Source of the DNA: Nocardioides islandensis
Lineage (GTDB): Bacteria > Actinomycetota > Actinomycetes > Propionibacteriales > Nocardioidaceae
Direction: 5' to 3'
Length of the DNA stretch: 64,000 nt
Assembly (NCBI RefSeq): GCF_015352455.1
Contig: NZ_JADKPN010000003.1
Coordinates: forward strand, 124,001-188,000
Both the position numbers and the translations under genes were made by a program. The notes beneath the pieces were generated by a model. It did no database searches, was not told the DNA's origin, and saw only the letters and a program-made list of their open reading frames with translations. Shown here piece after piece: positions 34,083 through 42,068 of this stretch. How positions within the stretch are numbered: the first letter of the stretch is position 1; each line of letters opens with the position of its first letter.

Positions 34083-34110
34083 CAGTGTTCGTCATTACGA
34101 ACACTGTTCG
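34060..34110. promoter_or_regulatory. Three TetR operators at 19-base spacing
   Basis: CGAACAGTGTTCG (34060-34072), AGAACAGTGTTCG (34079-34091) and CGAACACTGTTCG (34098-34110). Centres are at 34066, 34085 and 34104, each 19 bases apart. The first and third are perfect palindromes; the second differs in one outer base. Confidence 0.85.
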
Positions 34111-34123
34111 ATACGGAGCCATC

Positions 34124-35596
34124 ATGACCGACCACCTCACGGGCACCGTTGCCGCGGCCGCCACCCGGGCGGCGTACGCCCTCCGCTGGCCCGCCCTCTT
34201 CGTCATCCTCGCGGCGGAGGTCATGGACCTCCTCGACGCGCTCATCACCTCCATCGCCGGCCCGACGATCGTCCGCGACCTCGGCGGGGGAGAGACCCTC
34301 ATCCAGTGGCTGGCCGCCGGCTACACGATCGCGATGGCCAGCGGCCTGCTGATCGGCGGTCGGCTCGGCGACATCTACGGCCGGCGCCGGATGTTCCTGC
34401 TGGGCATGGCCGGCTTCACGCTGATGTCCCTGGCCTGCGCGCTGGCGCAGTCGCCGGAGATGCTGGTCGGCTTCCGGATCCTCCAGGGCCTGGTCGGCGC
34501 GGTGATGCTGCCGCAGGGCCTCGGCCTGATCAAGGAGATGTTCCCGCCGGAGGAGATCGCCGCGGCGTTCGGGGCCTTCGGCCCGATCATGGGCCTCTCG
34601 GCCGTCGGCGGCCCGATCCTCGCCGGGTTCCTGGTCGACGCCGACCTGTTCGGGTGGGCCTGGCGCACGATCTTCGCGATCAACATCCCGATCGGTCTGG
34701 CGGCCATCGCCGCCGGACTCAAGGTGCTGCCACCCTCACGCCAGGACCGGTCTCTCCACGTCGACCTGACCAGCGCGATGGTCGCGTCCGCCGCGATGGC
34801 GTTGCTGATCTACCCGCTGATCCAGGGCCGCGAGCTCGGCTGGCCGGCCTGGTGCTTCGTGATGGAGGCGGCCGGGCTGGCGATGTTCGGCCTCTTCGCC
34901 GTGATCGAGCGGCGGCGCGACCGCGCCGGGCTGCCGACGCTGGTGACCCCGACGCTGTTCGGCAAGCGCGCCTTCACCGGCGGGCTGCTCACCGGCATGG
35001 CGCTGTTCGGCTCGCTGATGGGCATGAGCATCGTGTTCACGCTGTTCGTGCAGTACGGCCTCGGGTACTCGCCCTTCAGGGCCGGCCTCGCCGGCATCGC
35101 GCAGGCGGTCGGCATGGTGATCGGCTTCGTCGCCGCCCAGCCGCTGAACCAGAAGCTGGGCCGCACCTTGATGCAGGGAGGGCTGGTGCTCACGCTGGCC
35201 GGGTACGCCGCGTTCGTGCTGACGCTCTCCCTGGCCGGCGACGGCGTGCGCATCTGGGCGATGTCACCGTCCCTGGTGGTGATGGGCCTCGGGCTGGGGC
35301 TGACGATGGCGCCGTTCTTCGACCTGGTGCTCGCCGGCGTCGACGACAAGGAGTCCGGCTCGGCCTCCGGCGCGCTGACCTCGGTGCAGCAGCTCGGCGG
35401 GGCGTTCGGGATCGCGGTGCTCGGCACGGTGTTCTTCCACGTGCTGGACGGGTCCTCGGCCGGCACACGCGTCGGCGCCTTCCGCGACGCGGCCTCGGTG
35501 TCGATGTGGGTCGGCGCCGGGCTGGTCGTCGTCGCCTTCGCGCTGACCTACCTGCTGCCGCTCAGGGCCCGCGAGGACGCCGCCCTCGGCCACTGA
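34124..35596 (+). CDS. MFS exporter, DHA2 (EmrB/QacA-like) family
   Basis: 490 residues, about 14 membrane helices. Motif A as GGRLGDIYGRRRMFL, motif C-like GAFGPIMGLSAVGGPILAGFL, and the second-half LGLTMAPFFDLVLAGVDDKESGSASGALTSVQQLGGAFG. Proton-driven efflux of drugs or metabolites. CGGAG lies nine bases upstream of the ATG. Controlled by the divergent TetR protein. Confidence 0.9.
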   Translation: MTDHLTGTVAAAATRAAYALRWPALFVILAAEVMDLLDALITSIAGPTIVRDLGGGETLIQWLAAGYTIAMASGLLIGGRLGDIYGRRRMFLLGMAGFTLMSLACALAQSPEMLVGFRILQGLVGAVMLPQGLGLIKEMFPPEEIAAAFGAFGPIMGLSAVGGPILAGFLVDADLFGWAWRTIFAINIPIGLAAIAAGLKVLPPSRQDRSLHVDLTSAMVASAAMALLIYPLIQGRELGWPAWCFVMEAAGLAMFGLFAVIERRRDRAGLPTLVTPTLFGKRAFTGGLLTGMALFGSLMGMSIVFTLFVQYGLGYSPFRAGLAGIAQAVGMVIGFVAAQPLNQKLGRTLMQGGLVLTLAGYAAFVLTLSLAGDGVRIWAMSPSLVVMGLGLGLTMAPFFDLVLAGVDDKESGSASGALTSVQQLGGAFGIAVLGTVFFHVLDGSSAGTRVGAFRDAASVSMWVGAGLVVVAFALTYLLPLRAREDAALGH

Positions 35597-35609
35597 GGTC
35601 GCAGCCCGA

Positions 35610-36161
35610 TTACGCGGGCGCCGGCCACTCGCCCTTCCGCACGACGTAGTGCGAGCTCGGGGCGTCGTCGTACCAGTCCTCGGTGACGCCGAGGTACGTC
35701 ATGCCGAGCCGTTCGCAGACCCGCATCGACGGGTAGTTGTCGGTGTGGGTCAGCGCCCGGATCTCGGGGAGGCCGGCGCGGAGGCCGTACTCCAGGACCG
35801 CCCGCGCGGCCTCGGTGACGTAGCCGTGGCCCAGCGCGTCCGGGTGCGCGTACCAGCCGATCTGGACGAGCTTCGAGCCGTCCGGCTGCTCGGAGTGGGG
35901 GATGTCGACGAGCATCACCGAGCCGGCGGGGACGCCTGATGAGGCGACCTCGAACGCCCACTCGGACTTCGGCAGGTCGTCGGCCATCCCGGCGATCTTC
36001 TCCTCGGCCTCGGCAACGGTCTCCAGCGTCTTGGGATGGCCGAGCCACTTCACGATCTCGGGGCGGCGCAGGATGTCGAGCAGCCGGGGGGCCTCGTCCT
36101 CGCGCCAGGGACGGACGACGAGGCGCTCGGTGCGGATGGGCGTGAACACGCGCGGCAGCAT
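35610..36161 (-). CDS. GNAT-family acetyltransferase (RimJ/RimL type)
   Basis: 183 residues from ATG 36161. IRTERLVVRPWREDEAPRLLDIL at the N-terminus, then GWYAHPDALGHGYVTEAARAVLEYGL (acetyl-CoA site) and TDNYPSMRVCERLGMTYLG. Cytosolic; substrate unknown. Convergent with the MFS gene, divergent from serA. Confidence 0.88.
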   Translation of the reverse strand: MLPRVFTPIRTERLVVRPWREDEAPRLLDILRRPEIVKWLGHPKTLETVAEAEEKIAGMADDLPKSEWAFEVASSGVPAGSVMLVDIPHSEQPDGSKLVQIGWYAHPDALGHGYVTEAARAVLEYGLRAGLPEIRALTHTDNYPSMRVCERLGMTYLGVTEDWYDDAPSSHYVVRKGEWPAPA

Positions 36162-36220
36162 GCCACCGGCGCGGCCGTCGGGTCGCGTGAGATTCGGCGG
36201 GGAGGCCTCCGGCCCTCGGG

Positions 36221-36226
36221 TACAGT
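36221..36226 (+). promoter_or_regulatory. -10 element of serA
   Basis: TACAGT, giving a start near 36233 and a 50-base leader to the GTG at 36283. No leader peptide or terminator in it. Confidence 0.45.
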
Positions 36227-36282
36227 CGGGCGGGCACAGCGTCGTGCGCCCACTCCGTCGTCGACATCGAGGACCGATCGCT

Positions 36283-37893
36283 GTGACCGTCCCCCAGACC
36301 GAAGGGGCAGCTCGCCCCGTCGTGCTCATCGCCGAGGAGCTCAGCCCGGCGACCGTCGAGGCCCTCGGCCCCGACTTCGAGATCCGGTACGCCGACGGCT
36401 CCGACCGCTCCGAGCTGCTGGCCGCCATCTCGGACGCCGACGCGATCCTGGTCCGCTCGGCCACCAAGGTCGACGCCGAGGCGCTGGCCGTCGCCAAGAG
36501 CCTGAAGGTCGTTGCCCGCGCGGGCGTCGGCCTCGACAACGTCGACGTGAAGGCGGCCACCCAGGCCGGCGTCATGGTCGTGAACGCCCCGACCTCCAAC
36601 ATCGTCTCGGCCGCCGAGCTCGCCGTCGGGCTGATGCTGGCCGCCGCCCGGCACATCTCCCCGGCGCACGCCTCGCTGAAGAACGGCGAGTGGAAGCGGT
36701 CGAAGTTCACCGGCATCGAGCTGTACGAGAAGACCGTCGGCATCGTCGGCCTCGGCCGCATCGGCGTGCTGGTGGCCCAGCGGCTCTCGGCGTTCGGCAT
36801 GACCGTGATCGCCTACGACCCGTACGTCCAGGCCGGTCGCGCGGCCCAGATGGGTGTGCGCCTCGTCGACCTCGAGACCCTCCTCGCCGAGTCCGACTTC
36901 ATGTCGGTCCACCTGCCCAAGACCACCGAGACGGCGGGCCTGATCGGCGCCGACCAGCTGGCCAAGGCCAAGTCGTCGCTGGTCCTCGTGAACGCCGCGC
37001 GCGGCGGCATCGTCGACGAGGACGCGCTGTACGCCGCCCTCAAGGAGGGCCGCATCGCCGGGGCCGGCCTCGACGTGTTCGCCACCGAGCCGTGCACCGA
37101 CAGCCCGCTCTTCGAGCTCGAGAACGTCGTCGCCACCCCGCACCTCGGCGCCTCGACCGACGAGGCCCAGGAGAAGGCCGGCATCGCGGTCGCGCGCTCC
37201 GTGCGCCTCGCGCTGTCGGGCGAGCTGGTCCCGGACGCCGTCAACGTGCAGGGCGGCGTGATCGCCGAGGACGTCCGCCCCGGCATCCCGCTCACCGAGA
37301 AGCTGGGCCGCATCTTCACCGGCCTGGCCGGCGAGGTGGCCCAGCAGATCGACGTCGAGGTCCGCGGCGAGATCACCGACTTCGACGTCAAGGTGCTCGA
37401 GCTGGCCGCCCTCAAGGGCGTCTTCTGCGACGTGGTCCCGGACCAGGTGTCGTACGTCAACGCACCGCTGCTGGCCGCCGAGCGCGGCACCGCCGTCCGG
37501 CTGATCACCGACGCCGACAGCCCGGACCACCGCAACCTGATCACGCTGCGCGGCACCCTGGCCGACGGGTCGCAGGTCTCGGTGAGCGGCACCCTGGTGG
37601 GCATCACCCAGAAGGAGCGGATCGTCGAGGTCAACGGCTTCGACGTCGACCTCGAGCCGACCGAACACCTGGCGTTCCTGACGTACGTCGACCGGCCGGG
37701 CATGGTCGGCACGGTCGGCCGCATCCTCGGCGACGCCAGCATCAACATCGCCGGCATGCAGGTCTCCCGCGACGAGAAGGGCGGCCAGGCGCTGGTCGCG
37801 CTCTCGGTCGACTCGGCCATCGGCGCCGAGGCGATGGCCGAGATCGAGACCGCGATCGAGGCCTCGTCCGTGCGCGGCATCGACCTCACGTGA
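36283..37893 (+). CDS. serA: D-3-phosphoglycerate dehydrogenase
   Basis: 536 residues from GTG 36283. Oxidises 3-phosphoglycerate, first step of serine synthesis. Substrate domain with ARAGVGLDNVDVKAATQAGV, NAD domain with VGIVGLGRIGVLVAQRL and catalytic NAARGGIVDEDAL and ATPHLGASTDEAQ; then the allosteric-substrate-binding domain (320-450) and a C-terminal ACT domain (HLAFLTYVDRPGMVGTVGRILGDASINIAGMQV) that senses serine. This long form is typical of actinobacteria. A small CACCC-GGTC-GGGTG hairpin follows at 37931. Confidence 0.96.
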   Translation: MTVPQTEGAARPVVLIAEELSPATVEALGPDFEIRYADGSDRSELLAAISDADAILVRSATKVDAEALAVAKSLKVVARAGVGLDNVDVKAATQAGVMVVNAPTSNIVSAAELAVGLMLAAARHISPAHASLKNGEWKRSKFTGIELYEKTVGIVGLGRIGVLVAQRLSAFGMTVIAYDPYVQAGRAAQMGVRLVDLETLLAESDFMSVHLPKTTETAGLIGADQLAKAKSSLVLVNAARGGIVDEDALYAALKEGRIAGAGLDVFATEPCTDSPLFELENVVATPHLGASTDEAQEKAGIAVARSVRLALSGELVPDAVNVQGGVIAEDVRPGIPLTEKLGRIFTGLAGEVAQQIDVEVRGEITDFDVKVLELAALKGVFCDVVPDQVSYVNAPLLAAERGTAVRLITDADSPDHRNLITLRGTLADGSQVSVSGTLVGITQKERIVEVNGFDVDLEPTEHLAFLTYVDRPGMVGTVGRILGDASINIAGMQVSRDEKGGQALVALSVDSAIGAEAMAEIETAIEASSVRGIDLT

Positions 37894-38020
37894 TCGCCGC
37901 CGTCCCCTTCTCGCCACGCTGACGACAGCCCACCCGGTCGGGTGTGGCGGAGGCGATCTCAGGGAGCGGTAACGTCGAAAGACGGGGCCAGCAACGGCCC
38001 TCACCTTCCCGGGAGGTCGC

Positions 38021-39685
38021 ATGGCCACGTCTGTGCAGGAACGTCCGGCTCGACGGCGCAACACCGCGCTGAAGCGAGAGGTCGGCCTGATCGGGCTGAT
38101 GTGGGCCTCGATGGGCTCGATCATCGGGTCCGGATGGCTCTTCGGCGCCCAGGAGGGCCTCATCGCCGCCGGCCCGGCCGCGATCTTCGCGTGGATCATC
38201 GGCGCGGTCTGCATGCTCGTCCTTGCGCTCATCCACGCCGAGCTCGGCGCCATGTTCCCCGTCTCCGGGGGCACGGCGCGGTTCCCGCACTACGCGTTCG
38301 GCGGCGCCGTCGGGGCGTCGTTCGGCTGGTTCTCCTGGCTCCAGGCCGCGACCGTGGCGCCCATCGAGGTGTCGGCCATGCTGACCTACGCCCAGGAGTG
38401 GGACTTCGCCCAGGGCTGGGTCAACGACAAGAACGGAGTCCTCACCGCCTCCGGCATCGTCGTCTCGGTGATCTTGATGGCGTTGTTCACGGCCATCAAC
38501 TTCCTCGGCGTCCGGCACCTGGCGGCGGCCAACAGCGCGGCCACCTGGTGGAAGGTCGCGGTCCCGCTGCTGGTCATCATCGTGCTCTCGTTCGCGAACT
38601 TCGACACCGGCAACCTGCACGCAGCCGACGGCTTCGCCCCCGGTGGTCTGAAGGCCGTCCTCGAGGCGGTCTCGACCGGCGGCATCATCTTCAGCTACCT
38701 CGGGTTCGAGCAGGCCGACCAGCTGGCCGGCGAGGCCAGCAACCCCAAGCGCGACATCCCGCTGGCGATCATCGGCTCGATGATCATCGGGACGCTGATC
38801 TACATCGCGCTCCAGATCACCTTCCTGTTCGCCCTGCCGGACAGCGCCATCGGCAAGACCTGGGCCGACAACTCCAGCGACGCCTACTACACGGTCTTCA
38901 CCGGTCCGTTCGCCCAGATCGCGACCCTGCTGAGCATCGGCTGGCTGGCGTTCATCATCAAGGCCGACGCGATCATCAGCCCCGGAGGCACCGGCCTGAT
39001 CTACACGACCGGCTCCTCGCGGGTGGCCTACGGGCTGTCCCGCAACGGGTACGTCCCGTCCATCTTCGAGTGGACCAACGCCCGTGGCGTCCCGTGGGTC
39101 GGCCTGGTCGCCGCCTTCATCACCGGCTGCATCTGCTTCCTGCCGTTCCCGAGCTGGCAGTCGCTGGTGGGCCTGATCACGAGTGCGTCCGTGCTGATGT
39201 ACGCCGGCGCCCCGCTGTCCCTGAGCGCGTTCCGCAAGCGGCTGCCCGACCAGGAGCGGCCGTTCCGCCTGCCGGCGGCCGAGATCCTGTCGCCCGTCGG
39301 CTTCGCGATCTCCGGCCTGATCATCCTGTGGACGACGTGGGACACCGACTGGAAGCTCGGCGTCGCCATCCTCATCGGCTACGTGATCCTCGTCGGCAAC
39401 CGGGTGCTGCACCTCAACGAGCACAAGCCGATGCTCGACTGGCACGCGGCGGCCTGGCTGCCGGCGTACCTCGTCGGCATGGGCGTGATCGTCTACATCA
39501 GCTCCTTCGGCCCGATGGACGACCCGGTCCTGCCCTTCCTGTGGGACATGCTGGTGACCGTCGTGTTCAGCTTCGCGATCTTCTACTGGGCGATCAGCGT
39601 GTGCCTGAGCACCGAGAAGATCAACGAGATGATGGACGAGGTCGTGCTCCCCGAGGAGGAGGGCATGGAGCCCATCGGCCACTGA
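38021..39685 (+). CDS. APC-family amino-acid permease
   Basis: 554 residues, 12 to 14 membrane helices. APC signatures: GSIIGSGWLFGAQEGLIAAGPAAIFAW in helix 1, then SGGTARFPHYAFGG, YLGFEQADQLAGEASNPKRDIPLAI in helix 6-7, and a charged C-terminal tail (DEVVLPEEEGMEP). Imports an amino acid by proton symport; relatives include aspartate/proline-type permeases. Specificity unknown. GGGAGG seven bases before the ATG; TAACGT (37970-37975) is a likely -10. Confidence 0.88.
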   Translation: MATSVQERPARRRNTALKREVGLIGLMWASMGSIIGSGWLFGAQEGLIAAGPAAIFAWIIGAVCMLVLALIHAELGAMFPVSGGTARFPHYAFGGAVGASFGWFSWLQAATVAPIEVSAMLTYAQEWDFAQGWVNDKNGVLTASGIVVSVILMALFTAINFLGVRHLAAANSAATWWKVAVPLLVIIVLSFANFDTGNLHAADGFAPGGLKAVLEAVSTGGIIFSYLGFEQADQLAGEASNPKRDIPLAIIGSMIIGTLIYIALQITFLFALPDSAIGKTWADNSSDAYYTVFTGPFAQIATLLSIGWLAFIIKADAIISPGGTGLIYTTGSSRVAYGLSRNGYVPSIFEWTNARGVPWVGLVAAFITGCICFLPFPSWQSLVGLITSASVLMYAGAPLSLSAFRKRLPDQERPFRLPAAEILSPVGFAISGLIILWTTWDTDWKLGVAILIGYVILVGNRVLHLNEHKPMLDWHAAAWLPAYLVGMGVIVYISSFGPMDDPVLPFLWDMLVTVVFSFAIFYWAISVCLSTEKINEMMDEVVLPEEEGMEPIGH

Positions 39686-39710
39686 TCGGGGACGCGCCAG
39701 CGGACCCGAT

Positions 39711-39777
39711 CGATGGTGGTCGAGCAGCGCGCGGCTGAGATACGAAGGCGCGACCGCACGTGTCGAGACCCGGTGAG
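39711..39777. repeat. Intergenic repeat, GTGTCGAGACCC type, copy 2
   Basis: GTGTCGAGACCCGGTGAG (39760-39777) is identical to 6766-6783, and the left end GATGGTGGTCGAGC matches GATGCTGGTCGAGC at copy 1. The right arm found in copy 1 is missing here, so this is a half element. It lies between the permease and a convergent methyltransferase. Confidence 0.7.
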
Positions 39778-39794
39778 TGGACCGGACTCGCTGG

Positions 39795-40361
39795 TCAGCG
39801 ACGCGTCGCGATGACGGCAGAGGCGTCGGGGGCGATCATCACCTCGACGGCGGCGAACCGCTCGTCGCTGAGCCACTCCTCCCGGAGCGTGTCGACGCGG
39901 CCGGCGTACGTCGGCGGCCAGTGCTCGCACGGCGTGAAGTCGTCGAGCACGACGATGCCGCCCTCCTCCACGAGGTCCCAGACCTGGTCGGGGCCGACCG
40001 CCGACGGCTTGCCGGAGTCCAGGAACAGCAGCGAGAACGGCCCCTTGTCGAACAGCGTCGCCCAGTCGGCGGCCACCACCTCGACCTGCGGGTCGTCGAC
40101 GAAGATCTCCGCCGCGGCCTTGGCCAGCTTAGGGTCGAGCTCGGCGGTCACGATGCGCGCGTCCTCGCGCACCCCCGAGCGCAGCCAGGCGGTGCCGACG
40201 CCGCAGCCAGTGCCGAACTCCGCCAGCGTGCCCCCGCGCGTGGCCGCCAGCGCGGCCAGCAGCCGGCCGGTCTCGTTGCGGCAGAACGAGACGTAGCCGG
40301 CCTTCCGCGAGACCGCGAAGGCGCGGTTCACGACGTCCGGGAGCTCGGGGGGAGCCGACAT
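39795..40361 (-). CDS. Class I methyltransferase-like protein
   Basis: 188 residues. GGTLAEFGTGCGVGTAWLRSGV is the SAM-binding motif I, followed by ARIVTAELDPKLAKAAAEIF and VEVVAADWATLFDKGPFSLLFLDSGKP, and VEEGGIVVLDDFTP as in O-methyltransferases of the type-3/type-24 group. Short, soluble. The start follows GAGACT by six bases, possibly leaderless. Confidence 0.8.
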   Translation of the reverse strand: MSAPPELPDVVNRAFAVSRKAGYVSFCRNETGRLLAALAATRGGTLAEFGTGCGVGTAWLRSGVREDARIVTAELDPKLAKAAAEIFVDDPQVEVVAADWATLFDKGPFSLLFLDSGKPSAVGPDQVWDLVEEGGIVVLDDFTPCEHWPPTYAGRVDTLREEWLSDERFAAVEVMIAPDASAVIATRR

Positions 40362-40387
40362 GCGGGCAGTCTCTCATGATGGTCCCC

Positions 40388-40408
40388 GCGTCTCGCATCC
40401 TGAACGGC
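40388..40408 (+). promoter_or_regulatory. Candidate operator upstream of the leuB-region leader
   Basis: GCGTCTCGCATCCTG followed by AACGGC; 15 of the 21 positions match the site before the ilvB leader (23770-23790), including the block CGCATCCTG, and it lies 64 bases before the leader ATG (61 for ilvB). Confidence 0.45.
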
Positions 40409-40445
40409 TTGGCGAAAAGGGCTGCGGGGCGTCCTTCACGCGGCG

Positions 40446-40451
40446 TACGGT
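40446..40451 (+). promoter_or_regulatory. -10 element of the leuB-region leader transcript
   Basis: TACGGT, nine bases before the leader ATG, giving a start at about 40458. Confidence 0.5.
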
Positions 40452-40460
40452 GGCCGCATC

Positions 40461-40505
40461 ATGCGGAGCGTGTTCGTACTCATCGAGCGCCGCGGCGAGG
40501 CCTGA
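40461..40505 (+). CDS. Leader peptide / upstream ORF in the leuB region
   Basis: Fourteen codons, MRSVFVLIERRGEA, then TGA at 40503. The run Val-Phe-Val-Leu-Ile puts four branched-chain codons (GTG, GTA, CTC, ATC) together. Its end forms the left arm of a perfect 11-base hairpin. The layout parallels the ilvB leader, but no T-tract terminator follows, so control could be by pausing, Rho or translation. Likely targets are the small ORF at 40709 and leuB at 40860. Not recognised as a described peptide. Confidence 0.55.
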   Translation: MRSVFVLIERRGEA

Positions 40506-40529
40506 CGCAAGGCCACCTCGCCGCGGTGG
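40490..40529 (+). promoter_or_regulatory. Alternative hairpins at the leuB-region leader stop
   Basis: CCGCGGCGAGG (40490-40500) pairs perfectly with CCTCGCCGCGG (40516-40526). The competing hairpin CCACC (40513-40517) with GGTGG (40525-40529) uses the same right arm, so the two folds exclude each other. Confidence 0.55.
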
Positions 40530-40708
40530 TCGGCGTTGCGGGTCTTGCAGCAGTTTCTGGCAGCAGTCCCGTGGCGGGCTCCTCGAAGCCTCGCGATCCG
40601 TGACTCTCCTGGTCGATGTCCGACCGGCCCTCCCGTGACCCGGGGGACCGTTCCCATCTCCGCCCGGGCTCGCTGCTCTCCAGTCCATCCGATCCAGCGA
40701 GACCTGAC

Positions 40709-40849
40709 ATGAGAGAACCCGAGATGTACGACATGTACCCCGACTGGGGTCCGGCGGCCCACGAGCCCGAGAACCCGCGCAGCCGCGAGGCGGTCCAGGC
40801 CTCGCTCGACCTGCGGGACAACGGCGGCGAACGCCCCGACGACAACTAG
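40709..40849 (+). CDS. Small acidic protein of unknown function upstream of leuB
   Basis: 46 residues from ATG 40709 (ATG 40724 or 40616 are alternatives; none has a strong ribosome site). Met-Tyr-rich start [15 protein letters not shown], then [31 protein letters not shown]. Very polar and acidic, no membrane segment; looks like a short conserved actinobacterial protein. The stop (TAG) forms part of the leuB -10. Function unknown. Confidence 0.5.
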   Translation: MREPEMYDMYPDWGPAAHEPENPRSREAVQASLDLRDNGGERPDDN

Positions 40850-40859
40850 CCTCTGGCCA

Positions 40860-41945
40860 GTGAATGGTGCAGAGACGTCCTTGAAGCTCGCGGTCATCGC
40901 CGGTGACGGCATCGGTCCCGAGGTCACCGACGAGGCCCTGAAGGTCCTCGAGGTGGCCGTCGACCGGCTGGGCCCGGACGGGGTGAAGGTCGAGCCGACG
41001 CGCTACGACCTGGGCGCCGAGCGGTACTTCGCGACCGGCGAGGTGCTCCCCGACTCCGTGCTCGCCGAGATCCGCGAGCACGACGCGATCCTCCTCGGCG
41101 CCGTCGGAGGGAAGCCGGGCGACCCCCGCCTCCCCGCCGGCATCCTCGAGCGCGGGCTGCTGCTGAAGCTGCGGTTCGAGCTCGACCACTACGTGAACCT
41201 GCGGCCGTCCCGGATCTTCCCGGGGGTCGTCTCACCGCTGCGCGACCCGGGCGAGGTCGACTTCGTGGTCGTCCGCGAGGGCACCGAAGGCCCCTACACG
41301 GGCAACGGCGGCTCCATCCGCGTCGGCACCCCGCACGAGGTGGCGACCGAGGTCTCGCTCAACACGGCGTACGGCGTCGAGCGGGTCGTCCGCGACGCGT
41401 TCGCCCGCGCCTCGCGCCGGCCCCGCAAGAAGCTCACGCTGGTCCACAAGACCAACGTGCTCGTGCACGCCGGCGCGGTGTGGTCGCGGCTGGTGGCCGA
41501 GGTCGCCCCGGAGTTCCCGGACGTGACGGTGGACTACCTCCACGTCGACGCGGCGACGATCTTCCTGACGACCGACCCGGCGCGGTTCGACGTCATCGTC
41601 ACCGACAACCTCTTCGGCGACATCCTCACCGACCTCGCCGCCGCGATCACCGGCGGCATCGGGCTGGCGGCCTCGGGGAACATCAACCCCGACCGGACCG
41701 CCCCCTCCATGTTCGAGCCGGTCCACGGCTCGGCCCCCGACATCGCCGGTCAGGGCATCGCGGACCCGACCGCCGCGATCTTGTCGGTCTCGCTGCTGCT
41801 CGACCACCTCGGCCACGCCGAGGCGGCCTCCGCCGTGGAGGCAGCCGTGCTCGCCGACCGGGCCGACCTCGCCGCCTCGGGCGCCGGCGTACAGCGGTCA
41901 ACCTCCGCCGTGGGCGACGCGATCGCGGCGCGGGTAGCCGGGTAG
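40860..41945 (+). CDS. leuB: 3-isopropylmalate dehydrogenase
   Basis: 361 residues. NAD-dependent oxidative decarboxylation of 3-isopropylmalate in leucine synthesis. [21 protein letters not shown] at the start; substrate-binding [23 protein letters not shown]; active-site [15 protein letters not shown] and metal site [41 protein letters not shown] near the end. Short actinobacterial form. GTG start at 40860, seven bases after TAGCCT, so a leaderless promoter can feed it in addition to any transcript from the upstream leader. Confidence 0.96.
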   Translation: MNGAETSLKLAVIAGDGIGPEVTDEALKVLEVAVDRLGPDGVKVEPTRYDLGAERYFATGEVLPDSVLAEIREHDAILLGAVGGKPGDPRLPAGILERGLLLKLRFELDHYVNLRPSRIFPGVVSPLRDPGEVDFVVVREGTEGPYTGNGGSIRVGTPHEVATEVSLNTAYGVERVVRDAFARASRRPRKKLTLVHKTNVLVHAGAVWSRLVAEVAPEFPDVTVDYLHVDAATIFLTTDPARFDVIVTDNLFGDILTDLAAAITGGIGLAASGNINPDRTAPSMFEPVHGSAPDIAGQGIADPTAAILSVSLLLDHLGHAEAASAVEAAVLADRADLAASGAGVQRSTSAVGDAIAARVAG

Positions 41946-41970
41946 GGATACCCGCCCGAGCGGGTATCCC
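41945..41970 (+). terminator. Hairpin terminator after leuB
   Basis: GGGATACCCGC and GCGGGTATCCC are perfect 11-base arms with a four-base loop; the leuB stop TAG is its left edge. No T-tract. Confidence 0.7.
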
Positions 41971-41978
41971 TGACGTTC

Positions 41979-41998
41979 GGCGTCGTTGCAACGACGCC
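41979..41998. promoter_or_regulatory. Perfect 20-base palindrome upstream of ilvE
   Basis: GGCGTCGTTG followed by CAACGACGCC without a spacer, so it looks like a dimeric protein-binding site rather than a hairpin with a loop. It is 35-50 bases upstream of TACTAT (42033-42038), the probable ilvE -10. Confidence 0.55.
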
Positions 41999-42068
41999 AA
42001 AGGGGCAGGAACGCCCACACAGTTGGACGTCCTACTATCTTCTAGACGACTTGAGACAGGGTGACCTC

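Noticed and set aside
40616..40849. Start of the small leuB-upstream protein at ATG 40616
   Set aside because: The first 31 residues would be low-complexity Arg/Pro/Ser, and the conserved-looking part starts at [14 protein letters not shown]; a later start is preferred, though unproven.
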